A stretch of DNA of 64,000 nucleotides from Ottelia alismoides (taxonomy: Eukaryota > Streptophyta > Magnoliopsida > Alismatales > Hydrocharitaceae), in NCBI GenBank assembly GCA_037367405.1, contig JAZKJV010009784.1, positions 1,364,001-1,428,000 of the forward strand. The letters run 5' to 3'. Below are positions 10,508 to 23,362 of this stretch, piece after piece. Under the pieces are notes generated by a model. It was not told where the DNA came from, searched no databases, and saw only the letters and a program-made list of their open reading frames with translations. Position 1 is the stretch's first letter. Each line of letters starts with the position of its first letter. Position numbers and translations under genes: made by a program.

Positions 10508-13240
10508 CAGGTTGAATAAGGTTTTGGATATGATCCATACACCTTAGACGATTTGGTTCTTGAAAGGGTTGCGAAATTTTTACTGCATTTCAATTTTCGC
10601 ACCTCTGTCTAATTGAATTTTTCTGTACTGTTTAAAATGTTTAAACACGAAATTTTCAATTGGATTTTGTTCCCCATTAAACAAGGAAACCATAGGACTT
10701 GAGTTTACTAAATTTGGACTTTATTTGCTCAAGATATGGCTTTTTGAATATGACTATATTCACTGTTGCGGGAACTGCGGATTTGAACGTAATTAATGAG
10801 ATGATTACGGTTTTAATCCGCCTTGAAATGCGTGAATTATCACTTGGGTTCTTTAATAAATCAAATAGGCAATCTTTGGAAACTGAGTTTGCATTTTTTG
10901 GATTTAAATTGATCAAGATAAGTTAATTTTAATGATTGGGGGTCACTGCTGGAAATTAACAATTTTGATCTTGAACCTTGTGATATGTCATTCAATTATC
11001 ATGATGAAAATTAATTGTTAATTTTCTGGAATAATTAGTGATAAATATTTGTGAAATATTTAAAGAAATAATTATTTCATTGAATGACACTTGCCTAAAC
11101 CACAATGATGAGATATTAGATCTTGATCATTGGTTCATCAACAAACATTGCTTTCATGAAAACCATAGTTTATCCTACAATTGTTGTAGGACAACTTTTA
11201 CATGAAAAACCCTCTTGCTTGAATAGGATTGGGGATTTGTCTAGCAAATCTCCTTATAATATAATCAAAAATGTTTTGATGTATATTATATAGTATAATT
11301 TCGGTTGAAAAACCGATGAGCATCTCAAAGTACATGATGATCTATCTGGTATTATCCTTTCCCGAGGCGGATGTGGTGCCTAGTCGGAGAGCATTAGGGT
11401 CGCGGGTTGCAACGTATGTGGTCCGTCCCACTCTCGTCGGTACTGGCCATGACAGCAGGTAGGGATTGTATAATGCCGGAGAAAGTCAATATGTATTTTT
11501 CTAATTATTAAAATTCGAATAATACGTATTTTGAGATAATACCTACTATTCAAGTAAAAGACATGTTTGTTGATTGATGATTGGATCGATGATTAATTTA
11601 ATGTGATTAAATTAATTATGTCCAATAAACACTCTATTATGAATAGATGTGTATTTCCCTTGGAAGAGTTAATTATGTGAATATGATTCACGATAATTAA
11701 TTATAAAATTTGAATATGAGGTGGAGGATCACATAAGTGACATCCATGGTCTCCCGTCAAGACGAAGGGTTCCGTCGCCAGGGATTGTATGTAGGAGACG
11801 CCTGTCCGAAGTGACAGATCCTATATGCAAGCGCATCTGGATCGGGCTCTTTGCTTCTCGAAAGAGTAAGGCCGTATGCGTAGTGACCCCAATATCGAGT
11901 CCTCATATTATTGGGGCGATATTGGATTGCGCATAGCGAGTTCTAAGCCTGTTGACGGTTGGTTCAATTAATGACGGGTCAACATCATCTTAGGGGTGGT
12001 GGGCCCGGGTGTTAAAGACCGAATTGGGAGATGCAAGTTGGACTTGCAAGGCGGAATGTGTTCCCGCTTCTTTTTATCCGAGTTGTAGGTTCTCATATTA
12101 TTGGGATGCAACGAAGATAGGGAAGGAGATCCCAGATCTTGCTAGAGATATAATGGTAAGAATATCTCTTACATTGAAAGTGATTAAGGGAATGAACTTT
12201 CAGTGTTGACAAGGCAAGACAACTTTGATATAAAAATTCCTAAATCAAAGTAAAACATGTATATATAATATATATACCCTTATGCAAATTTCTTATTTCA
12301 GATAATCCTTCATTAAACCCACTCAATGTTATACTCAATGATAACCAGTAAAATATCATGGATTGACTCCTGATCCAGATACTGTACTTGCAATTGGACA
12401 CATAATGTATGTGGTTGCAATGTGCAAGTTTCCTCAACATAATGAGGAATGACAATTAAATAAGACAATAAGACATCACCTTAGGGTTTGTATGTCTCTA
12501 TAGTCTTGACCTTTCATCGAGTGTACTTTGGAAGTGACATGTCGATGATGATCGTAATTGTCGAATAATCCTTATAAAATAAAAGAAGATATTTTGGCAT
12601 ACAAATGTGCTCTAGACATTTAATCATGAATGACATGGTTCTCTGCATTATGCAGAATGGTGGCTCGAAAGAGATGATGTATTCAAAATGTTTGAATACC
12701 TACATGAACCTAAGTCTCTAAGAGTTAAGATGTATGTAGATATGATGAGTGTCATCATTCTATTATCTATACTCTAGTCATTCATGAAGCTTCATAATAT
12801 TCATATTGTATGAATTTAATGAAGCATGTATGAATGTTGAAATGCTCTTACATTGAATTTCTTTTTTAATTCAACATAAGAGATCCTTAGTCTTAAGCAA
12901 CGGTTGTTTATAGATTAAGAGAGTGCAGTGGAAGCATGGGTCAGACCCGAGTAAGAAGGAAAATCAAAGAGTTGACATACTTCTGTGACTTCCATATGAC
13001 ATCCAAAGAGTTGGATGAATGCCAATACTGCAATAAGTTGATGTGTTGATAGTATGACTATCAAATTTGTCTAAAATCCTTAGTGAAGGACTCAGATAGA
13101 GCATCAAAATAATCTACATAAATCATTGACTCTGACTTTCTTATTTCATAAGATAAAGTCTAACAATTGTATCCCAATCTTCTAATGACAATTGCAATTG
13201 GTTGCATATACATATTAGAAGATTAGAAATTTGATCTTAA
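10508..13240 (+). other. Long leader and unreadable gag region of the Copia element
   Basis: About 2.7 kb separates the primer site from the first readable pol remnant. No frame exceeds about 75 codons and no convincing gag domain or zinc knuckle can be read. A more GC-balanced block (11.3-12.2 kb) repeats the phrase CTCATATTATTGGG at about 11903 and 12092. The gag gene is either erased or was replaced by unrelated sequence before the element last moved. Confidence 0.5.
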
Positions 13241-15850
13241 GGTTTAGTAGTCATCAACATGGATATTGGTGCAATTGTTGCGACAATCTCTATTGGATAG
13301 ACGGACTCCATATTCTCAGTGGGAGAGCCCTTAGTCTTGGAGAATGTCTCTATGACCTAGATATTAGAATACCCTCATTGTTTGTTTCTAAATGTTGGAA
13401 ATAAACATGAATTCTGAGATAGAACTATCATAAAGAGTTATGATGGAAGTATTTCAGATAGTAATCTAACATCTATTGGACTCCACAAAATTAGAAAATT
13501 AATGAACAGTTCATTAAGATTTCTAATACTGAAAATTAAACCTTGATAGATCAATAGGAGGATGAAGATCATTTGACGATGATCTGGCATCAAGTTTTGG
13601 ACATATGTCTGTTGATTTGATCATAGACTAGTAAGATATGAAACTTTAGAATGTCTAAAATTTCAAATCTTACATACTTATGAATATTGTATTCAAAGCA
13701 AAATGTCCAATACACCCTTCTCTGGGAATGGTGTTAGATGTCGAGGTATTCAAGATCTCATACATATTGATGTATGTAGATCACCTATATCATAGTAAAC
13801 ATTATGGACATGTGATATCTATTGATGATTACGTATGATATGAGATTTCTTCTCTTCACCTGAAAAACCTTTGAAATGTTCAAAGATTTCACAATTTTGG
13901 TTTAGAACCAAAGTTTGAAGAAAGATGAAATGAATTTGATCTAACCTAGGTAGCTTGTACCTATTAGATAAAATTCAAAGAATACCTTATGGAGATATGA
14001 ATATCATTTCTATCTCACTCCTCCTGATAAACCTGAACTCAATAGAGTTGTAGGGAGATACAATTGGATCATGTGTGACATGATTTGATCAATGATGAAT
14101 TTTAGCATAATTATCCTCTTAGTTTCCAGGTATATATGTGTAGTAGAGACTACAATATATATCCTTAATAAGGTTCCATGCATGTAAGCTGGAATCTAGC
14201 ACTTAAGAGTGCTACTTCATTAGGAAAATAAAGGATGGTATTGGATACCTACTTTATGACCTTGAGATTCTTAAAAGATCTCATTTCTGAGAATGTGATT
14301 CTGGGAGGATTGAGACTCTTAAGAATCAAGATGAAAATGAAGTGAAGGAACTCATTTAATCTTGAGAAGATAATGAGGCTCCTGAAATCGGAAACTAAAA
14401 GGACAATTAAAGATGAAACATTAATACCTCTTCAAATGAGTTTGAGGTTGTATTCCATGTGTCAGTTAAGTCTGAGAGTGATCGGACTTCATGTGATGAA
14501 GCTCCTAAGGATCATGACATGGAATGATGGATATTAGCAATAAAGTCTAAAGTAGACTTCATATACAAGTGTTGGATATGGACCCTCGAGGATCCACCTA
14601 TAAGGGTTAGACCCATAAAGATGTAAATGGATCTTCAAGAGAAGAGGGAACCTGATGAGAAGGTAGAGACCTTCAAAGCTCGGTTCGTAGCCACAAGCTA
14701 CACACCGGAAGAGAAGACATTGCTTGCAATGAAACTTGCTCTTCGGTAACCATGCTTAAACTCATCAGAATATTGCTAACCTTAGCTACACAACTTGACT
14801 ATTGCATCTTCGGGATGTAATTCAAGATTGCATTCCTCTAAGAATACCTCTCTGGGGATATTCACATGAAGTAGCCCCAGGGCTTCATGATCAGGGAAAG
14901 TAAGGTGTGAAAGCTAAAGAAATCCATCTATGGACTCAAATAAGCTTCTTGTTGTTGGAACATAAGATTTGATGAAATTATAAATGTTATGATTTCAAAT
15001 AGAATCTTGATGTACCATGTGAAGCTTAGTGGGAGTGCCATTGTGTTCATCGTGCTAAATGTAGATAATATCCTAATCATTTGGAATGATATAAGGATGA
15101 TAATAAGTGTTTTATAAACTGGCTATTCCATACCTTGAGATATGATCTCAAGAATACCTCTTAGATCTTAGTTCTGAAGTTGTTCAGAATCAAAGAAAAG
15201 AGGGTATTGGGACTGTCACATTTGTAGTACACCTTGGACATATTCCATTCTTGGAAATTCCAAGAAAGGCTTCCTTCCCTTGAGATTTGATACTAACCTA
15301 TCTAAAGGGATAGCACCTCAAAGAGTTGAGGAAGTGAGTGCTAGAACTGCTTGCACCTGTGCATCAGTTACGAGAAGCTAAATGTATACTAAATGTGTAT
15401 AAAAGCCAGATATCTGCCATGCAGTGGGAGTAGTAAACTGTTACTAATCCTATTATGGAGATAAAACACTTGATTGCAGAAATAACAATATCTTCAAAGA
15501 TGACAAGGCTTTAGAGATGGTGATCTCTATGTCTTATCTTCAAGAAGTTAAGACTTTATAGATAGAGATCTAAAAGGTCTTAACTGTGGATACCTTGAGA
15601 GATAGTGATCTCCCGGAATAAGGGTATTCTGATAAGGATTATGGATATACTGGTTATAACAATTACTGAGCAATAGTGTCAAGGACACTATAATTTCTTT
15701 GTCTAGATTGAGTATTGGTTGCATTAGATGCAACATTCGCATTGGATGCGAGCACTGTTACCTAGGGATATGCAAGTGCCGTAAAAGGGCTTGGCATAGT
15801 CTTTTGGGAACAGAGTGACTGATCAGCTTACCTAGCTATTTCTAAATAGC
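13240..15850 (+). pseudogene. Broken Copia pol: integrase, reverse transcriptase, RNase H remnants
   Basis: Integrase traces are LIHIDVCRSPIS near 13760 (family LIHTDVCGPM) and, at about 14020-14170, the C-terminal core with SMMNFSIIILLVSRY and TTIYILNKVP, where the family reads RSMM...PLSFWGYALETAAYILNRVP. Reverse transcriptase begins near 14600 with RCKWIFKRR...VETFKARFVA, then SIYGLK, NIRFDEI and VLNVDNILIIWNDI. The catalytic YVDD has thus become NVDN. RNase H-like sequence reaches about 15850. Stops and frameshifts occur in every segment, so no product is possible. The erosion is much deeper than expected from LTR pairs about 99.5% identical. Confidence 0.85.
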
Positions 15851-15909
15851 CTATGATTGTCACATGAGTGTGGGTTTAAATGATTAGCCCATTAATGGCT
15901 CTTTGGGCT

Positions 15910-15919
15910 AGTGGGAGAT
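15910..15919 (+). other. Polypurine tract of the Copia element
   Basis: AGTGGGAGAT directly precedes the 3' LTR start TGTTGG. This junction is typical of plant Copia elements. Confidence 0.85.
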
Positions 15920-18309
15920 TGTTGGACATGTGAGCCCATGGCGAGCCATTATGCAATAAATGTTATTGCAAATATCATTCCCTGATCTGAAATGAAGAAT
16001 AAATAATTTGCATAATAGGTCCCTCTGTACAATTAGGGTTATGTACCATGGCTATCTTAATGATCATACAGCTGTTGATTCAATTATTGAATCATAGAGG
16101 CTGGTGCTTGGATGAATATCTAAAGAGTTAGATTGAGGACTCATCAAGCACCGTCAAATGATTGTTAAGATGTGATCTCCAGCCTGAGTAGGAGATTGCA
16201 ATCCTTTCTCACATAGGTTGATATCTGACCGACCTCTTGATGCAGGTCCTCTGCATAGGAATAGAGATTCGGAGGTTTCAGATTAGTTAGGTCAATGAGT
16301 TGACTTAACGAGATCGAGATAACCTAAGTCCTGTGTTGAATGTTGTCACAGCATAGGCACGCATCCTCTGACCGGAGACAGATGTATTGCTATATGTCTG
16401 AGTATGTACATTTGACAGACCAATAGGTTGATGACCTAACCAAGGTCTATACACCGGCGCGTTGGTGTGCATATAAGGGCATATGAGTAATACGATCTCT
16501 CAAAGGGATCATACAGGTTCACTACTGAACCGGAAGACATGAGCTCACTCATGAGATATTGGGAGGAATCAAATTCCGTGCACTGTCGTCTCGCTTTGGA
16601 AGCTTGACTGAATTTGTAGGTTTGATATATACTTTTGGAAAGTATATGATCAAGACCTAGGTATGATATATGCTTTTGGAAAGTATATGATCGATACCAA
16701 ATCCCAATGATCAAATGAGAAACTTGGTGATCAAACCCTGAAGAAGACAGTGTAAAATAGATCTTGATCTTCGGGTTGACCATGGGTCTTCCAGTATGCA
16801 GGATGTACAGGTATTGGGAATACCTGAAGGGTGATGTGATCATAAACGATTGTATATCCATGACGCTTCCATTCCGAGGGAGTGATGAAACAGGTCTGGA
16901 TTTTAGTGACTCCTTTCAGTAGAGAAGCGATCCGATCTTAGTCCAAGTGTTGGACATTGGTCTGAATGAGATTCAGATTCAATGAGAAGATTGGATTTGC
17001 GGTCTTGATTTAATCAAGCATCTGTGGGAGGTTCGTAAGATCTGGATTTGAGATAATATCTCAATATCCAAGTCACTATACATGGAATAATACAATCGCC
17101 ATGTCCTTATCTCCAAGTATCCGCGGAGAAAGCACATTATTCTTGAAGGGATTCAAGAATAATTCATTTGATGAAATATCCAAGCAAGGACTTGATGATT
17201 AAATGAATTATCAAGCTTAATATGAATATAATTCATATTATGAAAATGATTATCTAAGATAATTAAATGGGATTTAATTATCAAGGATTAAGAGAATGTG
17301 GATAACACTATCCATGATATATGTGTGTTATAAATATGATTTATAATATACATATATAAGAGAGAGAATTTATGTAAATAGCATTTGTTAATTAATAATG
17401 TGGATTGGATTCACATTTATTGAAAATGCAATTTACTAATTAGTTTGGGTTGTGAATATGATTCACATAATATTCAATGGCATGATTGAAATATTCACAA
17501 ATTAATTTGGAATTAATTTGGTGGATATTATTGCAATAATAGTTATTGCAATTTATTAAGAAATAATAAGATAAAATAAAAGGAGACAAAATAACCCCCT
17601 ATAATTTAGGGTGGTTGGTTGACTCCCTTTTTGTTGTCACATTATCTCTTAATTAGTTAAATTAAATTATGTTGATAATGTTGCAACATGTTTTAATTTA
17701 AATTAATGTTGTTGGTTTTAACCAACAACAATCATAGCCATTGATTTAGCATGGACCAAGCATAGCCTTTGGATCCATGTGTCCCATGGATTGAGATCCA
17801 TTGGATCCTAAACTAATATAAATAGAGGGCTAGGGTAGCCTTCCATGGTACATGATTAAGAGTTGTACAAGGTGACAACTCTCTCTCTCTCTTTCTCATT
17901 CTCTCCCCCTCTCTCTTTCTCTTCTTCATCAAGTGGACGTCCACTTTGTGTTGAGAAAGGAGAGACTCTCGGCTTCTTCTTCGACGCTTGGATCTTCATC
18001 GAGGATTGCGGGAAGGAACGTGACTCATCATCACGCCCGCAAGTGCGTTCTTCGTGGATCGGACTTAAGATAGGAGGATCTCTACTTTGGGATCACGCGA
18101 TCACAACCACGCTTCAAGAGGTATTCCTTGTACTTTGTGGTTTGATGAAACGATCCGAGAAGTGTTCTCGTGATCATGTGGTTTCATCTTTAAAGTTAAA
18201 AATTTTAATTTCCGCTGCATCTAGCGACTAGTGTGACTAGTTGCCCCGATTGCATACGATGCGATCGACACGCTTCCGTGATGCGCTTGAGGATTCACAA
18301 TATCCTTCA
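15920..18309 (+). repeat. 3' LTR of the Copia element (2,390 bp)
   Basis: It aligns end to end with the 5' LTR at a constant offset of 7,816 without indels. Differences I could see number about 11, for example CACGG/CATGG near the start, GGTGTC/GGTTTC, ATTTCAC/ATTTGAC and GTGCGAC/GTGTGAC near the end; most are transitions. The TATA box is at 17817-17826. Confidence 0.95.
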
Positions 18310-18314
18310 ACACC
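18310..18314. repeat. Target site duplication ACACC (right)
   Basis: Exact copy of 8099-8103, immediately after the terminal TTCA of the 3' LTR. Confidence 0.9.
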
Positions 18315-18760
18315 AACCAAGCTTCATCGAAGAGTTGACTACACTGGTCACTCCCCCACTTATTTTCCCCTTCTTCTAGACTTCTCCCCCACTCGTTATG
18401 AACTAGCACATTCCTGAACATAGAAAGAAATAACCGACTCCACGAGGATCAGTTATTGGAGGAGAAGATTGCATGATAGTCCGGCATCTTGGATGGGAAG
18501 ATCTAAACACCCTTTAGACACCATACAGTTATTCAATGTTCAAGAGGTATGCTTTGGGAAGAGGTTTATCTAAGTAACTTCTGAGTCGGGTCGTGATAGT
18601 GACTTGTATAACTTGGAAACGGTTGTTTTCAAAACCCTAATTCACATAAGGAGTTCTGGAACATTATTAATCCAAAGGTCAAGTTGAGATTCATTTTCAC
18701 CTTTTGTTCATGATCATGGTGTGTAACCCAAAATCATTTCACTTATGCATTTAATTCTAG
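18315..18760 (+). other. Continuation of the Gypsy internal region after the Copia insertion
   Basis: Non-coding sequence with no readable protein motif that leads directly into a polypurine tract and LTR start. It is most simply the 3' untranslated part of the Gypsy element split by the Copia insertion. Confidence 0.5.
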
Positions 18761-18796
18761 TTGCTCGAGGACGAGCAAGGTTTAAGTATAGGGGGT
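18761..18796 (+). promoter_or_regulatory. Stem-loop and polypurine tract preceding a Gypsy LTR
   Basis: TTGCTCG, loop AGGA, CGAGCAA form a perfect 7-bp stem at 18761-18778. It is followed by GTTTAAGTATAGGGGGT, a polypurine tract abutting the LTR start TGATGA. A very similar module lies at 7173-7208. Confidence 0.7.
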
Positions 18797-21700
18797 TGAT
18801 GAATATGTGATTCATCACTCTAAAAGTTGAAAATAGATCTCTATTCCCAAGTAATTAGTTGCATTTAATCATCTATATTTCATTATTATCATTCATGCAT
18901 TTGTAAATAATATTCGCATTTTTGCATGCATAATCACATTTAATAACGAGCCAAAATCCTTGTACATTATCACATGTATAATATCTTATATTATCATATT
19001 TTTACTTATTTATCACTAACTCAAAAACAAATAAAATTAACTTCCTTGTGTATATATTACTAACATTAATAAAGAAAAATGATCAAAAAATACTAACTTG
19101 TATTATTGTCCAATAAAACCCAGACCCTAGTTTTGAGACAAAAGGCCATAAATGTGAATGTCTCTCTCATACAGTATCCTATGGATCTCTACTTACTTTA
19201 GAATTAATATGCATTCAATTATCTATGAAAAAAGATGAAGATCAAAAGAATAGTAGTTCATATGTGAAAATTGGATTTTGGAGCCTCTATGTATATTGTA
19301 TGTATTAACTATTTTGAACTTGTTATTTCATGTAAAAAATAATGTAATTTGATTTATTTATTTTCTTTAATTTTTTTTAATAAAAATGCAAAAACCCAAA
19401 TAAAAATTGAAATAAAAATCAAAGAAAATAAGTCTCTCTAAGTCTGTATATATAGTCGTATATATGTTCCTCTTATTTCATTTCTTTATTTTCATAATTA
19501 TTAAATATACCAAAAATTATATTAAGTTGTAAAAAACTATTTTATATTTTATATGATTTTATTTTGATTTATACCTTATTTAAAAGTGGTAAATAATATA
19601 AAATTCAAAAATATAGTATTTTATATCCATAAAGTACCATCAAAAATACGGTTTGTATATATGACCCTATTTTAATTTTCGATCCCCTTCATGACATTTG
19701 TAGATCTTGTCGAGAAGAAAAAATTTCATGAGACAACTTTTTCAATTGAACTCTTTATGTTTCTTTTTTATTTTCCTTTTTATTTAATTTCTAGATTTTC
19801 TAGGAGCAACATGTGACAGCCCCTAAAGCTACCACGTGTCACCACCTTTTTATTGTATTGTATTTTATTTTATTTTTATTTTATTTATTACTAATATTAT
19901 TTTAATTTTAATAATTTTGTTTTTATCCACCAAGTGGTCTCTTCTCAGCATGCCACGTGGCCTCCTTCTCCCGCACGCAATGGTTGCCCGCCTTCTGGGG
20001 CAATGCTTTGCCTTCCTCTCTTGCATAACCATCATGGCCTTGTCGCTCCGCCTCCCACTCGATCACCAATCGTTGACTCATCCTCGACACCTAGCAACCA
20101 CCATCCCCGTCTTCCTCTGGCACCACTCCTCTCATGTCCAAGCCAAGGCATCGCTCCGCCTCCCACTCCTGCGTAACCACCGTTTGCCCACCTCCATCTC
20201 TCCTCCCCATGATCACCACCTTCCATCAAATGTATCACAAAACCCCTAACCATCGATAAAATCCTCGGTCTCATCGACCTTCCACCCCATTCACCACTGA
20301 GAGAGCAAGTTCATCGAGCTACAATCTTCCCTCGGTGACAGATATAGTAAGAGTTACATCACTGGCGACCGTGCAGCTTGCCAACGTGATCCAAGGGAGT
20401 CCCGTCCCTTGTTGTAGCCCGCCTTTTGGAGGTGTGTGAGATACAACCAGTTGGATTCAAGTTCCATATGCTCAGGTACCTTCGTCATCCTCTATCTTGG
20501 TCGTGTAGATCTCATGTATCCTTTCGATCATCTCCTCCTTCCTCTCTACTATTCTCAATCTCTCTGTTATCTTCATTTTTCTTCTTTGATTTGAATCAGT
20601 AACACTTGATTTCATGTTGATCACCTCCACCTTCGATTCCCTCTGATTCCTTATCTACCTTCCATCCTTGACCACCTCGATCGCATATAGTGGTTAGAGG
20701 TTCAGATCTCTTCCTCCACCTACTCGAGATCCTCCCATTTCACTTTTCCTTGTGTTTGGACCAAAGTTGCAAGAAATAGATGATCTGTGCCTCTAGAACA
20801 ATTATGGCTCGATCCTTGTTTCAACCTACAGCTTCTGGATTCGGATGCTAAGCATCAGTTTTTGGCTGATTTGAGGTTGAGCACCATGGTATCATCAGAA
20901 GGTCTATTGAGAATCGAGAAACCAAGCCTCATCTCGAGCTTATTAATTCTCGTGTTCTCTGAAGCACCTGCAACAAACCTCGTATGGAGGTATCTGCAAT
21001 CAGGTCAAACACCACAACTTGGACATCATATTGTCACCAACTAGAGATCAATCGTGATCATCAGGATCAAACAAACTCAGCTATGAATGAAGAACCTGCA
21101 AAATAATCAAATCATCTGGAGAATCTTGTGAATATCTTAACATCAACTAGATATGGAGATCGTGCCTCAACTAGATATGGAGATCTGCCCATTGCCACTG
21201 CTCAATGCTTTTGCAATTGGGAAAGAATAACTTTTTGATCCAATATAAAGGAAGACCCCATGATCATCTGTGATTGCACAATTATCAACGATCCAGATCT
21301 GTGCCACCACCTTATTGTTTAACAATGCACATGAGCATCTCGTGAGCGGGGGCAAATTTCATCTTACCCCTCCAATGTCAAGCAAATAGACAAAGCCCCA
21401 CCGACCAATGCACATGCACATCATGAGAAAGGGTAGGGTAAATTATAGCAATACCCCCTAGGTTGAGGTAATTTCCTTTAAGTCTGTGTCCGCATTTTTT
21501 TACGATTTTATTATATATTTTATCTACATACCTATGTTTGAGACTTAATTGGAACAATCATTTTGCATCGAATTTAAATTTCAAAAAGTGTACTATGTAA
21601 AATATTTAATTCCTTATTCTTGTGGATGGTTAATGTAATTTTGTGAGCATTGCTTGATTTATTAATATGTATTGAGGTGAAAATTGTAATATTTTACCGT

Positions 21701-22400
21701 ACCTACGTTGGAAATTTGTAAGAAATCAATAATTGTTCCAAAAATTTCTGAAAATTCAAAGTAGAAAGAATTAATTGTGTTTCACATTGTGCCAAAAAAA
21801 TTATCTAATTCACACACATATCTAGGTCAGTATAAATTTTTTTTTGATTGAAGTAATTGATTTTTAGTTGAGTGTACACTTAGTATTTTAAGGAAATAAA
21901 AGTTGTTTTGGATACCTCTTGTATAGACCTATCAAGCATAGTACTTAGGTTTGTTATTTATTAAAATTAAAATTTTCAAAATCACATGGTTTGCATATTT
22001 AATTCATAGTAAATTCATTGTGCATCGAAATATTAAAAAAATCATAGTATCTTAATTTAATCATGTTTAACATTCTGGCCAAGTTTTAATTTTTAGACAT
22101 CATTTGATTGATATTTGCATTTTAGCCCCTAAACATAGCCAAACTTGTATTTTCATCATTAATTGTATAAAAAATATAAAAAAATGCTCCTGTGAAAACC
22201 TAGTCCTAATTTCATCTAAAAACTGATCTAAGGAAATAATGGCCTCCCTTAATTCGACCTTAGGCTTATCCAAGTAAAATAAATAAATATGACCACTCTT
22301 TTTAATTAAATATTAATTTAAGTAGTATTTTTGGTTAATCTATGATTTCCCGCCTATAATGATTATCAATGTTAATTCACACAATTAGCGAAGGGTAAAT
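18797..22400 (+). repeat. Gypsy LTR, copy F (right edge approximate)
   Basis: It begins with the perfect terminal stem-loop TGATGAAT-ATGTG-ATTCATCA just after a polypurine tract, so it is a 3' LTR. Several blocks match the LTR at 45601: the start, an ACTAACTTGTAT block, a TTCATATG...AACTTGGATTTT-like block, and a STATATAGT...TATATATG-type block. The middle (19.8-21.4 kb) is GC-balanced with short spurious frames, a repeated TCGCTCCGCCTCCCACT (20042, 20152) and a 19-bp repeat TCAACTAGATATGGAGATC (21143, 21167). The rest is AT-rich. The end is not sharply defined. Confidence 0.6.
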
Positions 22401-22437
22401 ATCAAGTTTTTCGATAGTCTGAGGCTAGAACTCAAAA

Positions 22438-23362
22438 TTAAGTGAATCGTAGGGAAACAGATCCACCAATTTGTGATAGAAGTATCACGAGAAGCTCCCT
22501 CGTGGTCTGAGCGGGTATTGGTGGATGTCTCTCCTCTCTGTATGGAATGTTGATCACCTCACCATCTGGTATATCTGCTCTTTTGGCATCCAGAGCTGCT
22601 CTCCTCTCTCTCTCTCTCTCTCTTAGTTGCATCAACTTAGCTCGTATATCAGTCATTAGTTGCCCTTCTCTGTGATCTGTTTCTGCATTAACTCTAAGAA
22701 GCGAGCAAGTTGATGTTGATAGTTGCTTTATCAATAATGACCAAAGTAGTCTGCGGTTGTGGTCCCTTTCTGGTCATGTTGTAGGCCTCTGGAAATGAGA
22801 AAGAATCTACATCAGTCTTTGATAAATCAATGTAAATATACCGAAACAGTTATTGCATATAAGAAGGTGATTTAAAGAGAAGGTTCTCGCAAACCAATCT
22901 CGAAGATGGAGATGGAAGAGAATAATGGGATTCAAGGTATGGAGGAGAAGAAGAAGAAGATAACTCGATTTCAAAGAGAGGGTCTCTTGAACCAACCTAG
23001 ATGAGTGGGTAGGTGCACTATGAAGCGGTGCCGTAAGAGTCGGCCTAAGAAATCGCATGTCCATCATCCTGATTTAGGAAAGTACAAGAAATATATATAT
23101 GAAAAGGATGAGATCTTAGACCTTGACTAATCAGACAAACAAAAAGAAAAGTGAACTCACCAACATGACATGTGAAACCTTAAAGATTCAAATTTTTTAT
23201 CTTAGTTGGTTTTTAAATAGGTTTTCAAGTAAATATTTCAACACTTAGCTTAGAGCTACTCCTATAGGCTACTGAGTACTACCAAATAATAGTCATGTAC
23301 TTTCCACCACCTTAGTAACCAGTAGCATGCACTTTTTTAAGGTCTTTGATACCAGATCTGAG
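22438..23362 (-). pseudogene. Retroelement fragment on the minus strand: primer-site-like motif, leader, gag-like start
   Basis: On the minus strand TGGTATCAAAGACC (23354 to 23341) resembles a tRNA-Met primer site. A leader follows, then a frame at 22734-22438 with an Arg/Glu run (QLRERERERRAALDAKRA) encoded by a CT microsatellite at about 22603-22624. The frame has no recognised domain. The order primer site, leader, possible gag start suggests the 5' end of a truncated retroelement, lineage unknown. Confidence 0.35.

Larger units (their letters stand above)
8104..18309 (+). mobile_element. Complete Ty1/Copia-type LTR retrotransposon, non-autonomous by decay
   Basis: The element is 10,206 bp: LTR 8104-10493, internal 10494-15919, LTR 15920-18309, flanked by ACACC on both sides. 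LTRs start TGTTGG and end TTCA. The primer site TGGTATCAGAGC (tRNA-Met type) and a polypurine tract AGTGGGAGA are intact. Protein remnants occur in the Copia order integrase, reverse transcriptase, RNase H, but every frame is broken. The LTRs are identical in length and differ at about 11 of 2,390 positions by eye. A Tork/Angela-like lineage is suggested by the LTR start and primer site but not proved. It sits inside an older Gypsy element. Confidence 0.95.

Noticed and set aside
19836..20249. 137-codon frame
   Set aside because: In the middle of LTR F; low-complexity composition and repeats inside it.
23..22400. LTR A (23-4463) and LTR F (18797-22400) as the two ends of one element
   Set aside because: Lengths would fit, but A resembles B and C more than F, and no matching 5-bp duplications were found.
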